Shown: positions 10,032 through 18,895, counted from the stretch's first letter. The stretch is 33,531 bases of DNA from Microbacteriaceae bacterium PS02343 (GCA_029959365.1 JASCOA010000026.1:1-33531); one strand, 5' to 3'. The notes: a model not told the origin generated them from the letters alone. Numbers and translations are program-made.

Positions 10032-10919
10032 TCAGTCGGCCTTCGGCGCCAGCACCCGCAGCACCTGCGAGTCGTCCTCCTCGGCGAGGCCCTGCGCCTG
10101 GCCGAGCAGGAAGAGCTGCTCCGCCGCTGCGGCCACGGGGGTCGCGAGGCCGGCGCCGCGCGCCGCCTTGCCGACGATGCCGAGGTCCTTCACGAAGATG
10201 TCGAGGCGGCTCAGCACCTCGGGGCTCTCCTCGTCGTAGGCCTGCAGCATGCGCGGGCCGCGGTTGCCGAGCATGAACGACGCCGCAGCGCCGGCCTGCA
10301 GCGCCTCGAGGGTGCGCTCGGGGTCGAGTCCGAGGGCCCGGGCGAGCGCCAGGGCCTCCCCCGCCGCCGCGATGTGCACGCCGCAGAGCAGCTGATTGAC
10401 GGTCTTGAGCGCCTGCCCGTCGCCCGCCTTGTCGCCGACCACGGTGAGCGTGGAGGCGAGCAGCTCGAGCACGGGCCGGGCGGTCTCGAGGTCGGCCGGG
10501 GCGGCGCCGACCACGATGAGCAGATCGCCCTCGCCGGCGCGCACGGGTCCACCGCTGAGCGGGGCGTCGACCAGGCCGACCCCCTGCTCCGCGAGGCGGC
10601 CGGCCAGCTCGGCGATGCCGTCCGTGCCGACCGTGCTGGTCAGGATCACGACCGCGCCCTCGCGCAGCGCGGCGGCGACGCCGGACTCGCCGAAGAGCAC
10701 CTCCTCCAGCTGCGCGCCGTTGCGCACGGCCAGGAGCACCGCATCCGCTCCGGCGACTGCCTCAGCGGCGCTGCCGAAGGTGCTGATGCCGGCCCCGCGG
10801 GCCAGCTCGAGCCGCGGCTCGGCGATGTCGAAGCCGTGCACGGTGAGGCCGGCGGTGAGGCGGGTGGCCATGGGCAGGCCCATGGCGCCGAGGCCGAGCA
10901 CGGCGACGGTCGAGGTCAT
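10032..10919 (-). CDS. L-threonate dehydrogenase-like NAD-dependent sugar-acid dehydrogenase (HIBADH family)
   Basis: A 295-residue beta-hydroxyacid dehydrogenase. It has a Rossmann motif GLGAMG (9-14) with Asp31 suggesting NAD preference, a DAPLSGGPVRAGEGDLL substrate loop (118-134), and KTVNQLLCGVHIAAAGEALAL with catalytic Lys172 and Asn175. The LDIFVKDLGIV and EDDSQVL segments resemble E. coli LtnD (YgbJ), which oxidises L-threonate at C2. The ATG at 10919 has AGGAG 7 nt upstream. It follows a DUF1537 kinase by 49 nt, the typical partner in sugar-acid degradation. If the cluster degrades D-apionate, this enzyme could fill the oxidation step normally assigned to ApnO; that is inference. A C4 acid (threonate or erythronate) is equally possible. 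Confidence 0.85.
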   Translation of the reverse strand: MTSTVAVLGLGAMGLPMATRLTAGLTVHGFDIAEPRLELARGAGISTFGSAAEAVAGADAVLLAVRNGAQLEEVLFGESGVAAALREGAVVILTSTVGTDGIAELAGRLAEQGVGLVDAPLSGGPVRAGEGDLLIVVGAAPADLETARPVLELLASTLTVVGDKAGDGQALKTVNQLLCGVHIAAAGEALALARALGLDPERTLEALQAGAAASFMLGNRGPRMLQAYDEESPEVLSRLDIFVKDLGIVGKAARGAGLATPVAAAAEQLFLLGQAQGLAEEDDSQVLRVLAPKAD

Positions 10920-10968
10920 CTGGGTTCTCCTGGGTGATCGGTGCGGTGCGGCGGACGAGCGGATGCGG

Positions 10969-12417
10969 TCAGTCCCGCGACAGCGTGGCCACGACCGCGC
11001 TGAGCGAGTCGTCGTCGCCGACGTTGCCGGCGAAGACGATGTACGGGATGCCCTCGGCGGGGCCGTCGACCGGCTGCCAGAGCGAGACGATGCCGGGCAG
11101 CATCGGTCCGCGCACGATGGCGTGGCGGATGGCGAGCCCGAAGGCGGCGACGTCGCTGGAGGTGATGCCGCCCTTCGCGATGACGAAGCGCGGCGGCGCG
11201 GCGGCGAGCACCCGCTGCACGACCTCGACGACCGCGGCGCTCACGCGGCGGCTGATGTCGAGGCTCGCCTCGGGGTCGTCGGTCTTCACGAGCAGCCGGC
11301 TGGTGTGCACGATGACGTCGCCGGTGGCGAGCGCCGCGACGGCCGCGTCGACGACCTGCGCGAGCTCCGCCTCGCGGTCGCCCTCGATGACGGCGTTCAC
11401 GTCGATCTCGGCGACGGCGGTGCCGGGCCGGTCGCGCTGCAGGCGGGCGAGCTGGCGGCTCGTGAGGCCCACGTGCGAGCCGACGACGACGAGCCCGCCG
11501 CGGTCGTTCGCGGCCACCTCGGCGAAGACCTCGTCCTCGGTGAGCGGCGCGCGCACGGCCTGGCCGATCCGGGCGCGCACGAAGGGCGGGCCGACCCGGT
11601 AGAGGAAGGAGCGTCCCTCCGCCTCGACGATCTCGAGGCCGAGGGCGACGGTGCGCATGTCGCTCTCCTCGACGACGTCGACGACGATCGGGGTCGCATC
11701 CGCTGCTCGCCGCAGCAGTCCGGCGACGGCCTCGGGGCCGCTGCGGATGACGTCGAGCGTGAGCGCCAGCACCCGCTCGGCGGGGATCGCGCCGCCGGTC
11801 TTCTCGGCCACGTAGTCGCGCAGGTCGCTGCTGACGAAGCCGAAGGTGGCGTCGTTCGCGAACTCGGTCTCGGCGACCGGCGTGAGCCCGCCCTCGCCGC
11901 GCATGTAGTGCACACCGCCGATGGTGACGCGCCCCGCGTCGGGGAAGGCGGGCACGATCAGCACGCCGTCGGGCCGCGGCGCACCGGTCTCGGCGAGGGT
12001 CTCGGCGATCACGTCGGTCTCGAGCGGGAAGTGCCCGCGCAGGGTGGAGTCGCTGCGGCTGACGAAGGCGACGACCACGCCGACCTCGGCGGCCGCGGCG
12101 ACGGCGGAGCGCACGACCTCGCGGTTGCGCTCGGCGGCGGTGGCGGCTTCGAGGCTGCGGGTGTTCGTGAGCACGTAGACGGCCGCGGCGCCGCGCCCGA
12201 GCGCCCAGACGAGGTCGGCGCGATCCCAGCGGGTCAGCACCGGCAGGTCGGCGACCGACTGGGTGCCGGTGGGGTCGTCGTCGAGCACGACCAGCACGCG
12301 GCCGCTGGCGGCGACGCGCTCCGCGACCTCGGCCGCGGTCGTGTCGAGCGGATGCGGGAACGCGGCCAGCAGGGCCGCCTCGTCGATCGGGCGCTCGGCG
12401 GGGATCGTGGGGTTCAC
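10969..12417 (-). CDS. DUF1537 four-carbon/branched sugar-acid kinase, long form
   Basis: A 482-residue DUF1537 kinase, which phosphorylates the terminal hydroxyl of an oxidised sugar acid with ATP. The N-terminal substrate domain has DDDPTGTQ (46-53) where canonical OtnK has ADDFTGATD, and SRSDSTLRGH (120-129) where OtnK has STFDSTAKG; the C-terminal nucleotide domain has the FVIAKGGITSSDVA motif and a closing PYIVFAGNVG. The long form with DDDPTGTQ is a distinct branch of the family from threonate-type OtnK, so a different substrate is plausible, for example 3-oxo-isoapionate (OiaK role). The start is GTG 12417 with AAGGAG 9 nt upstream. It is first in the kinase-dehydrogenase operon. No isomerase or aldolase partner is adjacent. 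Confidence 0.85.
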   Translation of the reverse strand: MNPTIPAERPIDEAALLAAFPHPLDTTAAEVAERVAASGRVLVVLDDDPTGTQSVADLPVLTRWDRADLVWALGRGAAAVYVLTNTRSLEAATAAERNREVVRSAVAAAAEVGVVVAFVSRSDSTLRGHFPLETDVIAETLAETGAPRPDGVLIVPAFPDAGRVTIGGVHYMRGEGGLTPVAETEFANDATFGFVSSDLRDYVAEKTGGAIPAERVLALTLDVIRSGPEAVAGLLRRAADATPIVVDVVEESDMRTVALGLEIVEAEGRSFLYRVGPPFVRARIGQAVRAPLTEDEVFAEVAANDRGGLVVVGSHVGLTSRQLARLQRDRPGTAVAEIDVNAVIEGDREAELAQVVDAAVAALATGDVIVHTSRLLVKTDDPEASLDISRRVSAAVVEVVQRVLAAAPPRFVIAKGGITSSDVAAFGLAIRHAIVRGPMLPGIVSLWQPVDGPAEGIPYIVFAGNVGDDDSLSAVVATLSRD

Positions 12418-12465
12418 CGTGGGCTACTCCTTCGTAGTGGTGGCGCGGCTCATCGGCGCCGTCGA

Positions 12466-12478
12466 GACATCAGACATC
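12466..12478 (-). promoter_or_regulatory. Candidate GntR operator at the kinase promoter
   Basis: Read on the minus strand this is GATGTCTGATGTC, overlapping the -10 and predicted start of the kinase transcript. It matches the sequence GACGTCGGACGTC upstream of the adjacent gntR gene at 10 of 13 positions (pattern GAYGTCKGAYGTC). The centre GTC-N-GAY resembles the GTC-N-GAC core bound by several FCD-type regulators. Confidence 0.5.
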
Positions 12479-12504
12479 GTACCTCGTGGCGCTGCACGCG
12501 TCGA
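12476..12504 (-). promoter_or_regulatory. Promoter of the kinase-dehydrogenase operon
   Basis: On the minus strand a -35 TCGACG (12504-12499) and a -10 TACGAT (12481-12476) are separated by 17 nt. Each matches the consensus at four of six positions. Transcription would start near 12469, giving a leader of about 50 nt ahead of the GTG at 12417. Confidence 0.5.
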
Positions 12505-12527
12505 GGGCTGATCTCCTCAGGGCCGAT

Positions 12528-13214
12528 TCAGCTCAGCACGTACTGCCGCAGGTCCTGCTCGGTCTGATCCATGTGCTCGAGCATCGACGCCCGCGAGGCC
12601 GCCGGGTCGCCGGTGCGCAGCGCCTCGAGCACGGCGGCGTGCCGCTCGATCGCGTGGGCCTGGATGACCGGGTTGCGGCTCGTCTGCTCGCGCGTCTGCC
12701 GCAGGAAGCGGCGCAGCGACTCGAAGAGCACGGGCAGGAAGACGTTGCCGCTGGCCCGCAGGATCACGTCGTGGAAGGCGATGTCGGCCTCGACGAAGGC
12801 TGCGACGTCGCCGGATGCGGCGGCAGCCCGCATCCGCTCGAGGTCCGCCTCCATCGCGGCCAGGTGCTCGTCGTCGCGGCGGCCCGCGGCGAGCGCCGCG
12901 GCCTCCGCCTCGAACATGCGGCGCAGCTCGATCAGCTGCACGGCCGCGTCGGCCCCGCCGGTCGCCCGCAGCACCGGCTCGAGCGCGGTCCACTCGCGCA
13001 TCGGCTGCACGTAGGTGCCCCGGCCCCGCACGACGGCCACGACGTTCTGGGCGATGAGGCCCTTCACCGCCTCGCGCACGGTCATGCGGCTGACCCCGTG
13101 GCGCTCGGCGAGCTCGAACTCGGTGGGCACCGCGTCGCCCTCGGCGAACTCGCCGGCGACGATGCGCTCCAGCAGGTCGTCGGCGACGACGCTCACGAGG
13201 CTCGGTCGGCTCAT
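12528..13214 (-). CDS. FadR-type GntR transcriptional regulator (FCD domain)
   Basis: A 228-residue regulator. The winged helix is at residues 5-72 (EGDAVPTEFELAERHGVSRM, then a VRGRGTYV wing) and the FCD domain follows from about 85, with EADIAFHDVIL, ERHAAVLEAL and MLEHMDQTEQDL supplying the usual metal-binding Asp and His positions. The ATG at 13214 has GGGGAG upstream and a TAGACT -10 further out. It lies directly upstream of the kinase-dehydrogenase operon on the same strand with a 110-nt gap containing a promoter, so it is the obvious regulator; a shared operator-like motif at both promoters supports this. The effector is probably a sugar acid or a product of the pathway, not identifiable here. 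Confidence 0.92.
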   Translation of the reverse strand: MSRPSLVSVVADDLLERIVAGEFAEGDAVPTEFELAERHGVSRMTVREAVKGLIAQNVVAVVRGRGTYVQPMREWTALEPVLRATGGADAAVQLIELRRMFEAEAAALAAGRRDDEHLAAMEADLERMRAAAASGDVAAFVEADIAFHDVILRASGNVFLPVLFESLRRFLRQTREQTSRNPVIQAHAIERHAAVLEALRTGDPAASRASMLEHMDQTEQDLRQYVLS

Positions 13215-13251
13215 CGGGCACTCCCCCTGCTGTTCGGCGCTGGACGCGTCG

Positions 13252-13257
13252 AGTCTA
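13252..13257 (-). promoter_or_regulatory. -10 element TAGACT of the second gntR gene
   Basis: TAGACT on the minus strand would start transcription near 13245, leaving a leader of about 31 nt with a Shine-Dalgarno before the gntR start. The -35 region falls under the palindrome at 13264-13278. Confidence 0.5.
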
Positions 13258-13260
13258 GGG

Positions 13261-14346
13261 TCAGGACGTCCGACGTCCGCCGCGCTGCGCCGCCCCGCGG
13301 TCGGGGCGCAGCTCGCGCGGCAGCGAGAAGACCAGGTCCTCCGAGCCGGTGACGACCGGCTCGACGGTGTCGAAGCCGGCCTCGGCCAGGTCGTCGAGCA
13401 GCTCCTGCACGAGCACCTCGGGCGCGCTCGCCCCGCTCGTGACGCCCACCGTGCGCGCACCCTCGAGCCACTCCGGCAGCACCTCCTCGGCGAAGTCCAC
13501 CCGGTACGCCGCGCGGGCGCCGCACTCGAGCGCCACGTCGACGAGCCGCAGGGTGTTCGAGGAGTTCGCCGAGCCGACGACGAGCACCACGTCGCTCTCG
13601 GCGGCGAGCTTGCGCACCGCCAGCTGCCGGTTCTGGGTGGCGTAGCAGATGTCGTCGCTGGGCGGATCGGCCAGCTCGGGGAAGCGCAGGCGCAGCCGCC
13701 GCACGGTCTCCATGGTCTCGTCGACGGAGAGGGTGGTCTGCGAGAGCCAGACGAGCGGACGCCCCGTGGGCGGCTCGACGACGTCGGCGTGCGCCGGCGA
13801 CTCCACGAGCGTCACGCGCCCCGGGGCCTGCCCCATCGTGCCCTCGACCTCCTCATGGCCCTCGTGGCCGATGAGCAGGATGTGCCGGTCGTCGCGCACG
13901 AAGCGCTGCGCCTCGCGGTGCACCTTGGTGACGAGCGGGCAGGTCGCGTCGATCGCGGCGAGGCCGCGGTCGGCGGCCTGCTGCACGACGGCCGGCGAGA
14001 CCCCGTGGGCCGAGAAGACCACGTTCGCGCCCTCGGGCACGGCGTCGACCTCGTCGACGAAGACCGCCCCCATCCGCTCGAGCGTGCCGACGACGTGCTT
14101 GTTGTGCACGATCTCCTTGCGCACGTAGACGGGCGCGCCGAAGCGCTCGAGGGCCTGCTGCACGGCGAGCACGGCTCTGTCCACACCCGCGCAGTATCCA
14201 CGGGGCGCCGCCAGCAGCACCCGGCCGTGTCGGTCGCCCGCGGTAGCCTGGAGCGGCGCACGAGGGGCTCGCACCCTCGGCATGTCGAGACTGGTCAGCG
14301 GCGCGCCGACCCTCCGCGGGTCGGTCGTCGCAGCGGTCTCGTGCAC
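13261..14346 (-). CDS. ispH: 4-hydroxy-3-methylbut-2-enyl diphosphate reductase
   Basis: The last enzyme of the non-mevalonate isoprenoid pathway, an iron-sulfur protein that makes IPP and DMAPP from HMBPP. The three cluster cysteines are present (Cys52 in [12 protein letters not shown], Cys136 in [11 protein letters not shown], Cys234 in [11 protein letters not shown]), as are [28 protein letters not shown] and [10 protein letters not shown]. Two starts are possible. GTG at 14346 lies 6 nt after a TAGACT -10, which would make the mRNA leaderless; ATG at 14283 has no Shine-Dalgarno and better fits the usual protein start. I take the GTG because of the promoter, with moderate certainty on the first 21 residues. 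The gene is divergent from xseA. Confidence 0.95.
   Translation of the reverse strand: MHETAATTDPRRVGAPLTSLDMPRVRAPRAPLQATAGDRHGRVLLAAPRGYCAGVDRAVLAVQQALERFGAPVYVRKEIVHNKHVVGTLERMGAVFVDEVDAVPEGANVVFSAHGVSPAVVQQAADRGLAAIDATCPLVTKVHREAQRFVRDDRHILLIGHEGHEEVEGTMGQAPGRVTLVESPAHADVVEPPTGRPLVWLSQTTLSVDETMETVRRLRLRFPELADPPSDDICYATQNRQLAVRKLAAESDVVLVVGSANSSNTLRLVDVALECGARAAYRVDFAEEVLPEWLEGARTVGVTSGASAPEVLVQELLDDLAEAGFDTVEPVVTGSEDLVFSLPRELRPDRGAAQRGGRRTS
13264..13278. promoter_or_regulatory. Palindrome GGACGTC-N-GACGTCC, candidate autoregulatory operator
   Basis: Perfect 7-bp arms flank a single central base, placed just upstream of the gntR -10 and inside the last five codons of ispH. Its minus-strand core GACGTCGGACGTC matches the motif at the kinase promoter (12466-12478). 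A GntR dimer could bind both sites. Confidence 0.5.
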
Positions 14347-14352
14347 GCCCGG

Positions 14353-14358
14353 AGTCTA
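14353..14358 (-). promoter_or_regulatory. Leaderless -10 element of ispH
   Basis: TAGACT on the minus strand ends 6 nt before GTG 14346, so transcription would begin at or next to the start codon. The overlapping plus-strand TACGCT (14357-14362) could serve xseA, giving back-to-back -10 elements. A -35 is not clear on either strand. Confidence 0.5.
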
Positions 14359-14434
14359 CGCTCGGGCCCTCGCGCATCCCCGCGGCGTGCAGCGCGCGCG
14401 GAGCGTTCCAGCCACCACCGACCGAGGGAGCACC

Positions 14435-15712
14435 ATGACCATCGAGGTCGGCCCGCCCACCCCGGACGCACCCTGGTCGGTCTCGCTGCTCGCGGGCAAG
14501 ATCAAGGGCTGGATCGACCGGCTCGGCACCGCCTGGGTCGAGGGCGAGATCACCCAGTGGTCGGTCTCCGGAGGCAACGTCTACGGCAAGCTCAAGGATC
14601 TCGAGGCCGATGCGACCGTCTCGTTCTCCATCTGGTCGTCGGTGCGCTCGAAGGTGCCCGCCGACCTCAAGCAGGGCGACCGGGTGGTCGCGGCGCTCAA
14701 GCCCAACTACTGGGTCAAGGGCGGCTCGTTGAGCATGCAGGTCTTCGAGATGCGCCACGTGGGCCTCGGCGACCTGCTCGAGCGGCTCGAGCGACTCAAG
14801 CGCAGCCTCGCCGAGGAGGGGCTCTTCGACCCGGCCCGCAAGAAGGCCCTGCCGTTCCTGCCGCACTGCATCGGCCTGATCACCGGCAAGGACTCCGACG
14901 CCGAGAAGGACGTGCTGCGCAACGCCCAGCTGCGATGGCCGCAGGTGCGCTTCCGCACCGTGCACACCGCGGTGCAGGGCGACCGCACGGTCGGCGAGGT
15001 GAGCGCGGCGATCGAGGCGCTCGACGCCGACCCCGAGGTCGACGTCATCATCATCGCCCGCGGCGGCGGCGACTTCCAGAACCTGCTCGGCTTCAGCGAC
15101 GAGCGCCTCGTGCGCACCGCCGCGGCCGCGCGCACGCCCATCGTCTCGGCCATCGGGCACGAGGCCGACCGGCCCATCCTCGACGAGGTCGCCGACCTGC
15201 GCGCCTCGACCCCCACCGACGCCGCGAAGCGGGTCGTGCCGGACGTCGCGGAGGAGCTGGCCCGCGTGCAGCAGGCCCGGTCGCGCCTCACCCTGCGGCT
15301 CGGCGCCTTCGTGCGCAGCGAGTTCGACCGGGTGCAGCAGCTGCGCTCTCGGCCCGCGCTCGCGAACCCCGCATGGCTCGTCGACACCCGCGCCGAGGAG
15401 GTGGCGCGCGCCGCCGCGCGCGGCCGCGAGATCGTCGACCGCCGGCTCGAGCTCGCCGCGCACCGGGTCGAGGCGCTGCGCTCCAGCCTGCGCGCCCTCT
15501 CCCCGCAGAGCACCCTCGACCGCGGCTACGCGATCGCCCAGACCGCCGGCGGCGACGTGCTGCGCGACGCGGCGGATGCTCCCCGCGGCACCGCGCTCAC
15601 CCTCACCCTCGCCAACGGCGCGATCACCGCGACCGCCGGCGACCGGGCACCTCGGCCCGGCGACGACCCCGCATCCGCTCGCCCGGAATCGGCCCCGACG
15701 GGCCGGGAATAG
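14435..15712 (+). CDS. xseA: Exodeoxyribonuclease VII large subunit
   Basis: The 425-residue catalytic subunit of ExoVII, which degrades single-stranded DNA with XseB. The N-terminal OB fold (residues about 10-105) has WVEGEITQW and VYGKLKD; the catalytic domain has [59 protein letters not shown] and the C-terminal LDRGYAI. A long heptad-like helical region precedes the end, as in the family. ATG 14435 is chosen with GAGGGAG just upstream; a 51-residue in-frame extension upstream would run through the ispH promoter and is not credible. xseB follows almost immediately. Confidence 0.95.
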   Translation: MTIEVGPPTPDAPWSVSLLAGKIKGWIDRLGTAWVEGEITQWSVSGGNVYGKLKDLEADATVSFSIWSSVRSKVPADLKQGDRVVAALKPNYWVKGGSLSMQVFEMRHVGLGDLLERLERLKRSLAEEGLFDPARKKALPFLPHCIGLITGKDSDAEKDVLRNAQLRWPQVRFRTVHTAVQGDRTVGEVSAAIEALDADPEVDVIIIARGGGDFQNLLGFSDERLVRTAAAARTPIVSAIGHEADRPILDEVADLRASTPTDAAKRVVPDVAEELARVQQARSRLTLRLGAFVRSEFDRVQQLRSRPALANPAWLVDTRAEEVARAAARGREIVDRRLELAAHRVEALRSSLRALSPQSTLDRGYAIAQTAGGDVLRDAADAPRGTALTLTLANGAITATAGDRAPRPGDDPASARPESAPTGRE

Positions 15713-15722
15713 GATGGCCATC

Positions 15723-15968
15723 GTGCCCGAGAACCCCGTGACCCCGGCAGGAGCCGCCGCGCTCGACGGCATCGCCGAGCTGAGCTACGAGCAGGCCCGC
15801 GACGAGCTCGTGCGCGTGGTCGGCGAGCTCGAGCAGGGCAACGCCACCCTCGAGCAGTCGCTCGCGCTCTGGGAGCGCGGCGAGGCGCTCGCCACCCGCT
15901 GCGAGCAGTGGCTGCTCGGCGCGCGCGAGCGCCTCGAGGCGGCCCGCGCCGCCGCCGAGGGCGCCTGA
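15723..15968 (+). CDS. xseB: Exodeoxyribonuclease VII small subunit
   Basis: The 81-residue small subunit that binds XseA. The conserved [20 protein letters not shown], then [15 protein letters not shown] and CEQWL pattern is clear, and the protein is mostly helical with a short disordered start. Two starts compete: ATG 15714, which has no good Shine-Dalgarno and adds three residues, and GTG 15723, which lies 7 nt after TAGGAT (15710-15715), an ideal -10 for a leaderless transcript that uses the xseA stop codon as part of its sequence. I give the GTG. Its stop overlaps the next start (TGATG). Confidence 0.92.
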   Translation: MPENPVTPAGAAALDGIAELSYEQARDELVRVVGELEQGNATLEQSLALWERGEALATRCEQWLLGARERLEAARAAAEGA

Positions 15969-16642
15969 TGGCGCGGCGGGACGACGCACCGCGCGTCGTC
16001 GCGGAGCTCGGCCGGCCCGAGACGCCCGAGGAGACCGCGGCCCGCAAGGCCGAGAACTCGCGCAAGCACCGGGCCAACCAGACGCTCTTCAACCTGCTCA
16101 TCGCCACCGGCACCTCGCTCGCCGTCGTGCTCGTGCTGGTGCTCGTCGTCGTGCGCCCCGACCTGCCGCAGCGCGAGAACGTCGACCCCGCGGCGATCGC
16201 CGCGGCGGCCGGCGAGATCAGCGGCGATCTGACGGTGGCCGAGCTGCCGGAGGGCTGGGCGGCCAACCGCGCCGACATCCGCACCGGGCGCGACGGCGTG
16301 ACCACCTGGTACGTGGGCTACCTCACCGACGAGGACGCCGTGCTCGGCGACGGCTTCATCGGCGCCACCCAGGCGCTCGACGCGAACGAGACCTGGGTCG
16401 CCGTGCAGCTGGAGCTGCAGCCCGCGACCGGCGTCACCACCATCGGCGGCCGGGAGTGGACGGTCTACGACGACCGCGAGGACCCGGATGCGGGCAACCT
16501 CGCCTACTCGCTCGTCACGTGGGTGGGCCCCGACGCGTACGTGCTGAGCGGTCGCGCCGAGCCCGAGGAGTTCGAGCAGCTCGCCGCCGCGATGCTCGCA
16601 GCAGCCACCGATCGCAGCGGCCAGGGAGAAGGATCCGAATGA
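15968..16642 (+). CDS. DUF4245 family membrane protein
   Basis: A 224-residue protein with a short cytoplasmic start (RPETPEETAARKAENSRKHR), one membrane span (about residues 41-63) and an extracytoplasmic domain ending near GRAEPEEFEQLAAAML. The arrangement and the PETPEETAARKAE opening match DUF4245, an actinobacterial family of unknown function that commonly sits beside xseB and fumC or glpX. The start overlaps the xseB stop, and the last four bases overlap the carbonic anhydrase start, so the genes are translationally coupled. A role in the cell envelope is a guess based on topology only. Confidence 0.85.
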   Translation: MARRDDAPRVVAELGRPETPEETAARKAENSRKHRANQTLFNLLIATGTSLAVVLVLVLVVVRPDLPQRENVDPAAIAAAAGEISGDLTVAELPEGWAANRADIRTGRDGVTTWYVGYLTDEDAVLGDGFIGATQALDANETWVAVQLELQPATGVTTIGGREWTVYDDREDPDAGNLAYSLVTWVGPDAYVLSGRAEPEEFEQLAAAMLAAATDRSGQGEGSE

Positions 16643-17280
16643 CCCGCACGACCCCCGCCGAGGCCTGGAGCGAACTGCAGGCCGGCAACCTCCGCTTCAT
16701 CGAGGGCGCCCCGCTGCACCCCCGGCAGGACGCCGAGCGCCGCACCGCGCTCGCCCACTCCCAGGCGCCCACCGTGGCGCTCTTCGGCTGCAGCGACTCC
16801 CGCCTCGCGGCCGAGGTGATCTTCGATCAGGGCCTCGGCGACCTCTTCGTCGTGCGCAACGCCGGCCAGGTGCTCGGCGACAGCGTGGTGGGCAGCCTCG
16901 AGTACGCGGTCGCCGTGCTCGGCGTCTCGGTCATCGTCGTGCTCGGCCACGACGAGTGCGGCGCCGTGCGGGCCGCCATCGACGCGACGGCCAAGGACGC
17001 GGCCCCGCTGCCGCCCCAGATCCGCTTCCTCACCGACCGCATCGCGCCGGCCGTGCGCGCGGTGGCGCACACGGCGCCCGTGACCGGGGCCATCGACCCG
17101 TCGACGGTCGACGCCTTCGAGGTGGGAAGAGTTCACCTGCGCAACACCGTCGCGGGGCTCCTCGAGCACTCGGAGATCATCTCCGCAGCGGTCGCCGACG
17201 GTACCCTGGCGATCGTCGGGGCCAACTACGTGCTCGCTGAAGGACGCGCGGTTCCCGACAGCGTCGTCGGGCTCGCCTGA
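16639..17280 (+). CDS. Beta-class carbonic anhydrase
   Basis: A 213-residue beta-carbonic anhydrase, interconverting CO2 and bicarbonate in the cytoplasm. The zinc ligands are visible as Cys51 with Asp53 and Arg55 in GCSDSR, and His104 and Cys107 in LGHDECGAV; the RNAGQV stretch and [11 protein letters not shown] are also family features. The ATG overlaps the DUF4245 stop (ATGA), with AGAAGGA upstream. The operon context between DUF4245 and fumC is conserved in actinobacteria as far as I recall, and bicarbonate supply to anaplerotic enzymes is a reasonable role. Confidence 0.93.
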   Translation: MTRTTPAEAWSELQAGNLRFIEGAPLHPRQDAERRTALAHSQAPTVALFGCSDSRLAAEVIFDQGLGDLFVVRNAGQVLGDSVVGSLEYAVAVLGVSVIVVLGHDECGAVRAAIDATAKDAAPLPPQIRFLTDRIAPAVRAVAHTAPVTGAIDPSTVDAFEVGRVHLRNTVAGLLEHSEIISAAVADGTLAIVGANYVLAEGRAVPDSVVGLA

Positions 17281-17326
17281 GCCCACGAGCACACATCGGA
17301 CCAGCAAGCAGAAGGAGAGCCACGAC

Positions 17327-18727
17327 GTGGTGGACGAGAACCAGGACTTCCGCATCGAGCACGACACCATGGGCGAGGTGCGGGTGCCCGCGAAGGCGCT
17401 CTACCGTGCGCAGACCCAGCGCGCGGTGGAGAACTTCCCGATCTCGGGAGCGGGCCTCGAGCCCGGCCAGATCATCGCCCTGGCGCGCATCAAGCGCGCC
17501 GCCGCGATCGTCAACGGGCGCCGCGGCATCATCGCCGACGACGTCGCGCAGGCGATCGTCGGCGCGGCCGAGCAGATCATCGCCGGCCGTCACCTCGAGC
17601 ACTTCCCGGTCGACGTCTACCAGACCGGCTCCGGCACCTCCTCGAACATGAACGCCAACGAGGTGCTCGCCACGCTCGCCACCGAGATCCTCGGCGCGCC
17701 CGTGCACCCGAACGACCACGTCAACGCCTCGCAGTCGTCGAACGACGTGTTCCCCACCTCCGTGCACGTCGCCGTCACCGGCGCGCTCATCCACGACCTC
17801 GTCCCGGCGCTCGACCACCTCGCGAAGTCGCTCGAAGCCAAGGCCGAGCTCTGGAGGACCGTCGTGAAGTCGGGCCGCACGCACCTCATGGACGCGACAC
17901 CGGTCACGCTCGGCCAGGAGTTCGCCGGCTACGCGCGGCAGATCCGCCTCGGCATCGAGCGCGTCGAGACCGCGCTGCCCAGGGTCGCCGAGGTGCCGCT
18001 CGGCGGCACCGCCACCGGCACCGGCATCAACACCCCGGTCGGCTTCCCGCAGGAGGTCATCGCCGAGCTCGCCAGCGACAGCGGCCTGCCGATCACCGAG
18101 GCGCTCGACCACTTCGAGGCGCAGGGCGCGCGCGACGGTCTCGTCGACGCCTCCGGCGCGCTGCGGGTCATCGCGGTGAGCCTCACCAAGATCAACAACG
18201 ACCTGCGCTGGATGGGCTCCGGCCCCAACACGGGCCTCGGCGAGCTGCACATCCCCGACCTGCAGCCCGGGTCGTCGATCATGCCCGGCAAGGTCAACCC
18301 GGTCGTGCCCGAGGCCGTGCTCATGGTCAGCGCGCGGGTCATCGGCAACGACGCGACCATCGCGTGGGCCGGCGCCAGCGGATCCTTCGAGCTCAACGTG
18401 GCGATCCCGGTCATGGGCACCGCGCTGCTCGAATCGATCCGTCTGCTCGCGAACTCGGTGCGCGTGCTGGCCGACAAGACCGTCGACGGCCTCGAGGCCA
18501 ACGTCGAGCGAGCCCGGGCCCTGGCCGAGTCGAGCCCCTCGATCGTGACCCCGCTCAACAAGATCATCGGTTACGAGGCCGCGGCCAAGATCGCCAAGCA
18601 CTCGGTCGCGCAGAAGCTCACCGTGCGCGAGGCCGTGATCGACCTCGGCTTCGTCGAGCGCGGCGAGATCACTGAGCAGCAGCTCGACAGCGCGCTCGAC
18701 GTGCTCTCGATGACCCACCCGGGCTGA
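17327..18727 (+). CDS. fumC: Class II fumarate hydratase
   Basis: A 466-residue class II fumarase, hydrating fumarate to L-malate in the TCA cycle. Signature sequences are [42 protein letters not shown] and the [11 protein letters not shown] catalytic loop near residue 315. Overall length and order are those of E. coli FumC. GAAGGAG lies about 9 nt before tandem GTG codons at 17327 and 17330, either of which may start translation. A strong hairpin terminator follows. Confidence 0.96.
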   Translation: MVDENQDFRIEHDTMGEVRVPAKALYRAQTQRAVENFPISGAGLEPGQIIALARIKRAAAIVNGRRGIIADDVAQAIVGAAEQIIAGRHLEHFPVDVYQTGSGTSSNMNANEVLATLATEILGAPVHPNDHVNASQSSNDVFPTSVHVAVTGALIHDLVPALDHLAKSLEAKAELWRTVVKSGRTHLMDATPVTLGQEFAGYARQIRLGIERVETALPRVAEVPLGGTATGTGINTPVGFPQEVIAELASDSGLPITEALDHFEAQGARDGLVDASGALRVIAVSLTKINNDLRWMGSGPNTGLGELHIPDLQPGSSIMPGKVNPVVPEAVLMVSARVIGNDATIAWAGASGSFELNVAIPVMGTALLESIRLLANSVRVLADKTVDGLEANVERARALAESSPSIVTPLNKIIGYEAAAKIAKHSVAQKLTVREAVIDLGFVERGEITEQQLDSALDVLSMTHPG

Positions 18728-18757
18728 GCCCGGTCGCCCTCGCGGGCGAGCGGATGC

Positions 18758-18787
18758 AGGGGGACGGATGCGCGCATCCGTCCCCCT
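18758..18787. terminator. Hairpin terminator after fumC
   Basis: This 30-bp stretch is a perfect palindrome that would form a stem of at least 13 bp closed by GCGC, 30 nt after the fumC stop. It contains GGATGCG and its complement at the apex, like the terminator at 9981-10023. No U tract is present. Confidence 0.75.
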
Positions 18788-18895
18788 CGTCATGCGCCCG
18801 CGTCGTGCGCTCCGTCCTGCGCCCCCGGTCGTGCGCCGTCGTCGCCGGCGCGGCATCCCGGCACGGCGCTCCCCCGGATGCGGCAGCCTCCCGCA

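Noticed and set aside
14282-14434. 51-residue N-terminal extension of xseA
   Set aside because: It would run through the ispH promoter and lacks similarity to ExoVII; a good ribosome-binding site precedes the internal ATG.
13015-15772. Very long frames overlapping gntR, ispH and xseA on the other strand or frame
   Set aside because: They cover clear ispH and xseA coding sequence, have Arg/Ala-rich translations and no recognisable domain.
18758-18787. Perfect 30-bp palindrome as an attachment or resolvase site
   Set aside because: Its place 30 nt after fumC and the similar hairpin at 9981-10023 fit a terminator better; no recombinase gene is nearby.
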